NCBI GenBank assembly: GCA_036653715.1
Contig: JAVVTL010000018.1
Coordinates: forward strand, 1 to 25,826
DNA length: 25,826 nt
Direction: 5' to 3'
Source of the DNA: Scatomorpha sp036653715
Lineage (GTDB): Bacteria > Bacillota > Clostridia > Oscillospirales > Oscillospiraceae
A model generated the notes under the pieces. That model saw nothing but the letters and a program-made list of their open reading frames with translations, had not been told where the DNA came from and did not search any database. Both the position numbers and the translations under genes were made by a program. Position 1 is the stretch's first letter. The number at the start of each line of letters is the position of its first letter. Below, in pieces: positions 21,487-25,826 of this stretch.

Positions 21487-22812
21487 ATGGAATTAACACT
21501 GCGAAAAGAGGTTCGGCTGATTCTCAGCCAACAGATGCGCCAATCCATGGAGCTTTTGCAGATGAACACGCAGGAGCTTGAGGCATATCTGCGCGAGCTG
21601 GCGTCGGAAAACCCCATGCTCGAGGCGAAGCCGCCCAAGGAGAGCCTTGAGCGACCGCTGTATTCCGTTAACTCCGGACGCAGGATAAAAACCGAGGGTA
21701 CTGCGGCGGATGTGGGCGATATGCTCAGACCCGTTTTGAACTACGAATCAATAGCCGACCTCGTCAGAGAGCAAATAGCGGGTCTGCGCGTTCCCGCGCT
21801 TCTGCGCCGCGAGCTTGAATACCTCGTGGGTGAGCTCGACGACAAAGGCTATCTGCCCGAGGACAGCGGCAGCCTCGCCGTCTTTTGCGGCTCCGAGCAG
21901 CGCTACGAAAACGCGGTCAAGGTAATCCAATCGCTGGAGCCTGCGGGGATAGGCGCGCGGGGCCTCTCCGAGTGCCTGTGCATACAGCTCGGGCGGCTGG
22001 GAATAGAAGACGAGCTGCCCTACAAAATCTGCGAAAAATATTTGGAGCGCATAGCCAAGGGTCAGCTCAACCATATCGCAAAGGAGCTTGAAGTCCCCCT
22101 GCGCGCCGTGGCGGAGGCAAAGGAGCTTATCTCGAGCCTGGAGCCGCGCCCCTCAAACGGCTGTGCGGACGGTGCCGATATACCCTATGTCCTGCCGGAC
22201 GCCGAGGTCGTGAAAGGCGAGAGCGGCCTTGAGGTCGTGACTGCCGACAGATATACGCCCACCTACGGAGTTGACCGCTACTACGCCGCAATGTCCGAGC
22301 GCGAGGAGCTGCGAGACGACGAGCGGGATTATTTTACCGACAAGCTGCGTCAGGCAAAGTGGGCGATAAACTGCGTCACGCGCCGCAACGACATGCTGCT
22401 TGCCTGCGTCCGCGCCGTGGTGGAGACGCAGCGCGACTTTTTCGAGGACGGCACGTCCCCGATAGTGCCTCTTACCATGACCTCGCTTGCGGACAGGCTG
22501 GCTGTTCACCCCTCCACAATCTCAAGAGCGGTTAAGGGCAAATATCTCTCCTGCCGCTGGGGGATGTACCCGCTCTCCGCCTTCTTCGCACAGGAGCTTC
22601 CCGGCTCCGACGGCGGCACGGGGCGCGATTTGCTGGCGGGTATAAGAATCCTCATTGCCGAGGAAAATCCCGAGCATCCCCTGAGCGACCGCGAAATAGC
22701 CGAGCGCCTCATGGCCGGGGGAATCGACATCTCGCGCCGCACCGTCGCCAAATACAGAGAGGAAGCCATGATTCCCTCCGCACCCGGGCGACGTACACGC
22801 AAGAATGCATAG
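21487..22812 (+). CDS. rpoN: RNA polymerase sigma-54 factor
   Basis: A 441-residue sigma factor that needs enhancer-binding ATPases and reads -24/-12 promoters. Region I: MELTLRKEVRLILSQQMRQS with SMELLQMNTQELEAYL. Core-binding region: about 70-240. Then a helix-turn-helix, LADRLAVHPSTISRAVKGKY, and the RpoN box SRRTVAKYREEAMIPS near the end (consensus ARRTVAKYRE). Full length, no domain missing. A GGGGGGA ribosome binding site precedes the ATG. No enhancer-binding protein lies in the window. It is directly upstream of the DUF134/NifX/ATPase cluster. Confidence 0.96.
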   Translation: MELTLRKEVRLILSQQMRQSMELLQMNTQELEAYLRELASENPMLEAKPPKESLERPLYSVNSGRRIKTEGTAADVGDMLRPVLNYESIADLVREQIAGLRVPALLRRELEYLVGELDDKGYLPEDSGSLAVFCGSEQRYENAVKVIQSLEPAGIGARGLSECLCIQLGRLGIEDELPYKICEKYLERIAKGQLNHIAKELEVPLRAVAEAKELISSLEPRPSNGCADGADIPYVLPDAEVVKGESGLEVVTADRYTPTYGVDRYYAAMSEREELRDDERDYFTDKLRQAKWAINCVTRRNDMLLACVRAVVETQRDFFEDGTSPIVPLTMTSLADRLAVHPSTISRAVKGKYLSCRWGMYPLSAFFAQELPGSDGGTGRDLLAGIRILIAEENPEHPLSDREIAERLMAGGIDISRRTVAKYREEAMIPSAPGRRTRKNA

Positions 22813-22847
22813 CGCGGACTTTTTACTGCGACTTTTTTTAATAGTTA

Positions 22848-22876
22848 TTGACATATGACCGAAACGATGCTATGCT
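22848..22876 (+). promoter_or_regulatory. Sigma-A promoter for the DUF134/NifX cluster
   Basis: TTGACA (22848-22853), 17 bp, TATGCT (22871-22876). Sigma-A type in spite of the adjacent rpoN; I saw no GG-N10-GC sigma-54 promoter here. Confidence 0.75.
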
Positions 22877-22904
22877 TTAAACATAAGCGGCATATGTCCG
22901 AAAC
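22852..22904 (+). promoter_or_regulatory. Two direct repeats CATATGNCCGAAAC, candidate operators
   Basis: CATATGACCGAAAC (22852-22865) and CATATGTCCGAAAC (22891-22904), with starts 39 bases apart. The first overlaps the -35 box and spacer. The second lies downstream of the expected transcription start, just before the DUF134 ribosome binding site. Likely bound by the DUF134 protein itself, by inference. Confidence 0.55.
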
Positions 22905-22924
22905 TGTGAGATGAGGTGAATAAT

Positions 22925-23302
22925 ATGCCAAGACCAAAAAGATGCCGCAAGGTCTGCTGCCTGCCGCGCAGCTCGGCTTTTACACCCGTGGGCAAAAGAT
23001 TCTCCAAGGCGGACGCGGTTATTATGTCCGTTGACGAATATGAGACAATACGTCTCATAGACTATCAGGGCTTTACTCAGGAGGAGTGCGGCGGATACAT
23101 GAATATCGCCCGCACGACGGTTCAGCAGGTCTATTGCAGTGCAAGGCACAAGCTCGCCGTCTCTCTTGTGGAGGGAAAACCGCTGCTCATCGAGGGCGGC
23201 GACTACAGCCTTTGCGACGGCAAGGAGCCGGCCTGCGCCTGCGGCGGCTGCCGCAGACACAGATGCATCCAAAACGATTTGAAGGGAGATATCGAAACAT
23301 GA
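22925..23302 (+). CDS. DUF134 family predicted DNA-binding regulator
   Basis: A 125-residue protein. The N-terminus MPRPKRCRKVCCLPRSSAF and the sigma-like HTH segment (DEYETIRLIDYQGFTQEECG, then IARTTVQQVYCSARHKLA) mark the DUF134 family, often found beside NifX-like genes and Mrp-type ATPases. The C-terminal 35 residues carry a Cys-rich patch (LCDGKEPACACGGCRRHRC), a possible metal or Fe-S sensor. The ATG at 22925 is preceded by GAGG at 8 bases; a GTG three codons earlier is less likely. Its stop overlaps the next start (ATGA). Confidence 0.87.
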   Translation: MPRPKRCRKVCCLPRSSAFTPVGKRFSKADAVIMSVDEYETIRLIDYQGFTQEECGGYMNIARTTVQQVYCSARHKLAVSLVEGKPLLIEGGDYSLCDGKEPACACGGCRRHRCIQNDLKGDIET

Positions 23303-23661
23303 AAATAGCAATTCCCGTAGATGAAGGCAATATTGATTCCGCCGTATGTGTTTCCTTTGGCAGAACTCCGTTTTTTTTGCTTTACGATACCGAGAGCGGG
23401 GAAGCGGTGTTCATTGAGAACGCGGCGGCAGAGGCTCAGGGCGGAGCCGGCATAAAGGCCGCTCAGACCGTTGTGGACGCAGGTGCGAACGCTCTCCTCA
23501 CCGTGCGCTGCGGACAAAACGCGGCGGAGGTTCTGAATGCGGCGCAAATCGGGATATTCAAAACCGTCGGCTCCGGCGCATGGGAAAATCTCGCGGCGTT
23601 TAAGGCGGGAAAGCTCTCGCCGATGACAGAATTCCACGCGGGTTTCCACGGCAAGCAATGA
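23299..23661 (+). CDS. NifX/NifB-like dinitrogenase cofactor-binding family protein
   Basis: A 120-residue single-domain member of the NifX/NafY/orange-protein fold (COG1433 type), which carries metal-sulfur clusters. Seen: MKIAIPVDEGNIDSAVCVSFGR, FFLLYDTESGE and the GAGIKAAQTVVDAGANALL helix that follows GG. The ending EFHAGFHGKQ has two His. No nitrogenase genes are present, so the cluster carried is unknown. It starts inside the DUF134 stop and ends overlapping the next gene, so all are translationally coupled. Confidence 0.88.
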   Translation: MKIAIPVDEGNIDSAVCVSFGRTPFFLLYDTESGEAVFIENAAAEAQGGAGIKAAQTVVDAGANALLTVRCGQNAAEVLNAAQIGIFKTVGSGAWENLAAFKAGKLSPMTEFHAGFHGKQ

Positions 23662-24497
23662 AGCTCGCCGTACTGAGCGGCAAGGGAGGCACGGGCAAGA
23701 CCTTTGTCGCCGTGAATTTAGCCGCCGCCGCCGACCTCGGTGCCTACATCGACTGTGACGTCGAGGAGCCGAACGGCAGATTGTTTCTGAAGCCCGGTAA
23801 TATCGTCAGCGAGAACGTCTCCGCGCCGCTCCCGGTGTTCGATGCGAAAAAATGCACAGCCTGCCGAAAATGCGTGGATTTTTGCCGATTTAACGCGCTC
23901 GTCTTCATAAAGGACAAGCCCATGGTTTTTTCGGAGGTCTGCCATTCCTGCGGCGGCTGCGCTCTCATCTGCCCCGAGGGGGCGGTGACGGAGGAAAAGC
24001 GCCCGATAGGCGTCTTGGAGCTTGGAATGCGCGGCTCTCTCAGCGTCGTGACAGGCGTCCTGAACCCGGGCGAGGCGTCCGGCATCCCGGTCATAAAGGC
24101 GGCGCTCGGCAATTGCGCGCCAAAGGATATGCTCACAGTCATCGACTGTCCGCCGGGCAGCGCCTGCTCGGTGATGGAGAGCGTGAGCGGCGCGGATTAC
24201 TGCCTTTTGGTGGCGGAGCCGACCGCCTTCGGGCTGCATAACTTCGAGATGGTCCACGAGCTTGTCAGCATTCTCAAAAAGCCCTGCGGCGTCATCATAA
24301 ACAAGGCGGAGGGCGAGTATTCACCTATGGACGAATTTTGCGCCAAGCACCATATAAACGTCCTTTGCCGCATACCCTACAGCGAAAAGCTGGCGCGCAT
24401 CGGCGCAGGGGCAGAGCTTGCCTGTGAGCACGACTCGGATATGGCGGAGCTGTTTCGCGGCCTTTTAAAGACGCTCGGAACGGAGGCGGTAGAATGA
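23658..24497 (+). CDS. MinD/Mrp-type ATPase with 2x[4Fe-4S] ferredoxin insert (1)
   Basis: A 279-residue P-loop protein of the SIMIBI class. Deviant Walker A SGKGGTGKT (7-15), DCDVEEPN (32-39), then an inserted ferredoxin with C66-C69-C72-C76 and C95-C98-C101-C105. The later part has DCPPGSACSVMESVSGADY and VAEPTAFGLHNF, the usual nucleotide-switch and base-binding regions. Proteins of this design are thought to assemble or pass on Fe-S or mixed-metal clusters. It overlaps both neighbours by 4 bases and pairs with the paralogue that follows, probably as a heterodimer. Confidence 0.92.
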   Translation: MKLAVLSGKGGTGKTFVAVNLAAAADLGAYIDCDVEEPNGRLFLKPGNIVSENVSAPLPVFDAKKCTACRKCVDFCRFNALVFIKDKPMVFSEVCHSCGGCALICPEGAVTEEKRPIGVLELGMRGSLSVVTGVLNPGEASGIPVIKAALGNCAPKDMLTVIDCPPGSACSVMESVSGADYCLLVAEPTAFGLHNFEMVHELVSILKKPCGVIINKAEGEYSPMDEFCAKHHINVLCRIPYSEKLARIGAGAELACEHDSDMAELFRGLLKTLGTEAVE

Positions 24498-25357
24498 AAA
24501 AGCTGCTGATTCTGAGTGGCAAGGGCGGCACGGGCAAGACCACTGCCGCCGCCGCGTTTATTGATTTTGCCTCCGCCCGCGCCTTTGCGGACTGCGACGT
24601 GGACGCGCCGAACCTCCATCTCGTCGCGGAGGTTAAGGCTCCCGCCGAGGCGTCGGATTATCTCGGCTCGCAAAAGGCGCACATCGACCCCGCCAAATGC
24701 GTCGGCTGCGGTCTATGCCGCGAGCACTGCCGCTTTGACGCCGTCACAGTCCAAAACGGCCTCTGCGCCGTCAACGAATTTGCCTGCGAGGGCTGCGGCG
24801 TTTGCATGTCGGTCTGTCCTGCGGACGCCGTCTCCATGGGGGACGACGTGGCGGGAGAGTTGACCCTCTATCGCGGCGGGCGCGTGTTTTCAACGGCAAA
24901 GCTGAAGATGGGGCGCGGCAACTCCGGAAAGCTCGTCACGGAGGTCAAAAATGCGCTGAATAAGGCCGCAGGAGCGGCGGAGCTCGCGATTATAGACGGC
25001 TCGCCCGGCATAGGCTGCCCGGTGATTGCCTCCGTCAGCGGCGTGGACCTTGCGCTTATTGTCGCCGAGCCGTCACTCTCGGGCATGAGTGATATGAAGC
25101 GTATACTCAAAACCGCCTCGATTTTCAGGACAAAAACCGCGGTCTGCGTCAATAAATTTGACGCCTGCTCTGAAAACGCGGATGCGGTCGAGCGGTTCTG
25201 CCGCGAAAACGAAATCCCCTTCGTCGGGAAAATCCCGTATGACAGGCACGCCTCGGCGGCGATAAACGCGGGGCACAGCCTCGCGCAGACGGATTGCCCC
25301 GCGAGGGACGCGCTGTACGAGGTCTATAAAAACACAATGCGCCTGCTTGAAATATAG
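24494..25357 (+). CDS. MinD/Mrp-type ATPase with 2x[4Fe-4S] ferredoxin insert (2)
   Basis: A 287-residue paralogue of the preceding protein. Walker A SGKGGTGKTT (8-17), DCDVDAPN (33-40), ferredoxin cysteines C69-C72-C75-C79 and C98-C101-C104-C108, then DGSPGIGCPVIASVSGVD and VAEPSLSGMSDM. It retains every key residue, so both copies should be active. The two-ATPase arrangement is the same as in anaerobes that carry orange-protein type clusters. A gap of 67 AT-rich bases follows before the last gene. Confidence 0.92.
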   Translation: MKKLLILSGKGGTGKTTAAAAFIDFASARAFADCDVDAPNLHLVAEVKAPAEASDYLGSQKAHIDPAKCVGCGLCREHCRFDAVTVQNGLCAVNEFACEGCGVCMSVCPADAVSMGDDVAGELTLYRGGRVFSTAKLKMGRGNSGKLVTEVKNALNKAAGAAELAIIDGSPGIGCPVIASVSGVDLALIVAEPSLSGMSDMKRILKTASIFRTKTAVCVNKFDACSENADAVERFCRENEIPFVGKIPYDRHASAAINAGHSLAQTDCPARDALYEVYKNTMRLLEI

Positions 25358-25424
25358 CGGGAGAGCCTTGAGGCACCATAAAAAACAAACAAAAATTGCA
25401 AAAATTGAAAGTGAGGACAAACAA

Positions 25425-25793
25425 ATGAAAATAGCGGTTGCAAGCATGGGTAATGAGGTAGCAGGTCATTTCGGTCACTGCGAGAATTTCAACATCTATG
25501 AGGCAGAGGGCGCGGCTGTCACGGCGGCGAGCAGCATCCCGAATCCGGGCCACAGACCCGGCTTCCTCCCCAATTTCCTCGGCGATATGGGTGTGAACGT
25601 CATCATCGCCGGCGGCATGGGCGGCGGCGCGGTCGAGATTTTTAACGAGCGGAATATCGAAGTCATCGTCGGTGCCGAGGGCGGCGCCCGCGCGGCTGTC
25701 GACAGCTATCTGCGCGGCGAGCTGAAATCCACCGGTTCGGTCTGCCACGAGCACGAATTCGAATCCGAGTGCGGCGGCCACCACGGCGCATAA
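25425..25793 (+). CDS. NifX-like protein with C-terminal Cys/His metal motif
   Basis: A 122-residue NifX/orange-protein family member. MKIAVASMGNEVAGHFGHCENFNIYEAEG at the start is split by HFGHC, a likely metal ligand site. NVIIAGGMGGGAVEIF is the conserved central loop. The C-terminus CHEHEFESECGGHHGA is rich in Cys and His and is absent from the first NifX-like protein of the cluster, so the two are probably not redundant. The ATG at 25425 has GAGG about 9 bases upstream. A further frame start in the ATPase gene is rejected. The window ends 33 bases later. Confidence 0.88.
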   Translation: MKIAVASMGNEVAGHFGHCENFNIYEAEGAAVTAASSIPNPGHRPGFLPNFLGDMGVNVIIAGGMGGGAVEIFNERNIEVIVGAEGGARAAVDSYLRGELKSTGSVCHEHEFESECGGHHGA

Positions 25794-25826
25794 TCCAACC
25801 AAATAAAAACCTGCGGCTCACGATTT

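Noticed and set aside
21180..21499. Open frames across the N run
   Set aside because: They are translations of undetermined bases and of the duplicated 55-mer, not real genes.
25370..25400. TTGCA near 25397 as a sigma-54 -12 element before the last NifX-like gene
   Set aside because: No GG at the required distance upstream; only AT-rich sequence precedes it.

Overview
The window looks like a chromosomal contig from an uncultured, GC-rich anaerobic Firmicute, most likely a gut clostridium near Oscillospirales. I infer this from the clostridial gene orders (infC-rpmI-rplT, yceD-rpmF, der-plsY), the strong GGAGG ribosome binding sites, the near-consensus sigma-A promoters with 17-bp spacers, and strictly anaerobic iron-sulfur and radical-SAM genes. 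It is probably metagenome-assembled: a 100-N gap at 21260-21359 is flanked on both sides by the same 55 bp.

Layout. 1-1910: a tandem OB-fold SSB-like protein diverges from deoC. deoC converges on a small CmpB-family membrane protein, and a 160-bp MITE sits in the TA shared by their two stop codons. 1950-3436: infC-rpmI-rplT with its own promoter, a structured leader and an attenuator. 3441-9003 (minus strand): a DUF5693-like membrane protein, then the potABCD polyamine uptake operon read from a near-consensus promoter. 9000-14184: an RluA-type pseudouridine synthase, then yceD-rpmF, a DUF512 radical-SAM protein, der and plsY. 14243-14547: a promoter, a decayed tRNA-Ala half, an intact tRNA-Ala(GGC) and a bidirectional terminator. 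14557-16503 (minus strand): a TetR regulator and an MFS exporter, each preceded by a similar ATACC/GGTAT palindrome.

16677-20971 is a five-gene operon: a siderophore/cobalamin-type ABC transporter (lipoprotein, FecCD permease, ATPase) followed by a SAM methyltransferase and an FmdE-family zinc-ribbon protein. The ligand is unknown, and this is one of two candidates here for a poorly described system.

20983-21486 holds a palindrome-rich repeat element and the assembly gap. After it comes rpoN (sigma-54), and then a tightly overlapping cluster: a DUF134 regulator, a NifX-like protein, two MinD/Mrp-type ATPases each carrying two 4Fe-4S motifs, and a second NifX-like protein. This set resembles the building blocks of the Desulfovibrio orange-protein (Mo/Cu cluster) system, which is sigma-54 controlled there. 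The DUF134 promoter here carries a 14-bp direct repeat that looks like an operator. Most of the rest is ordinary housekeeping sequence.
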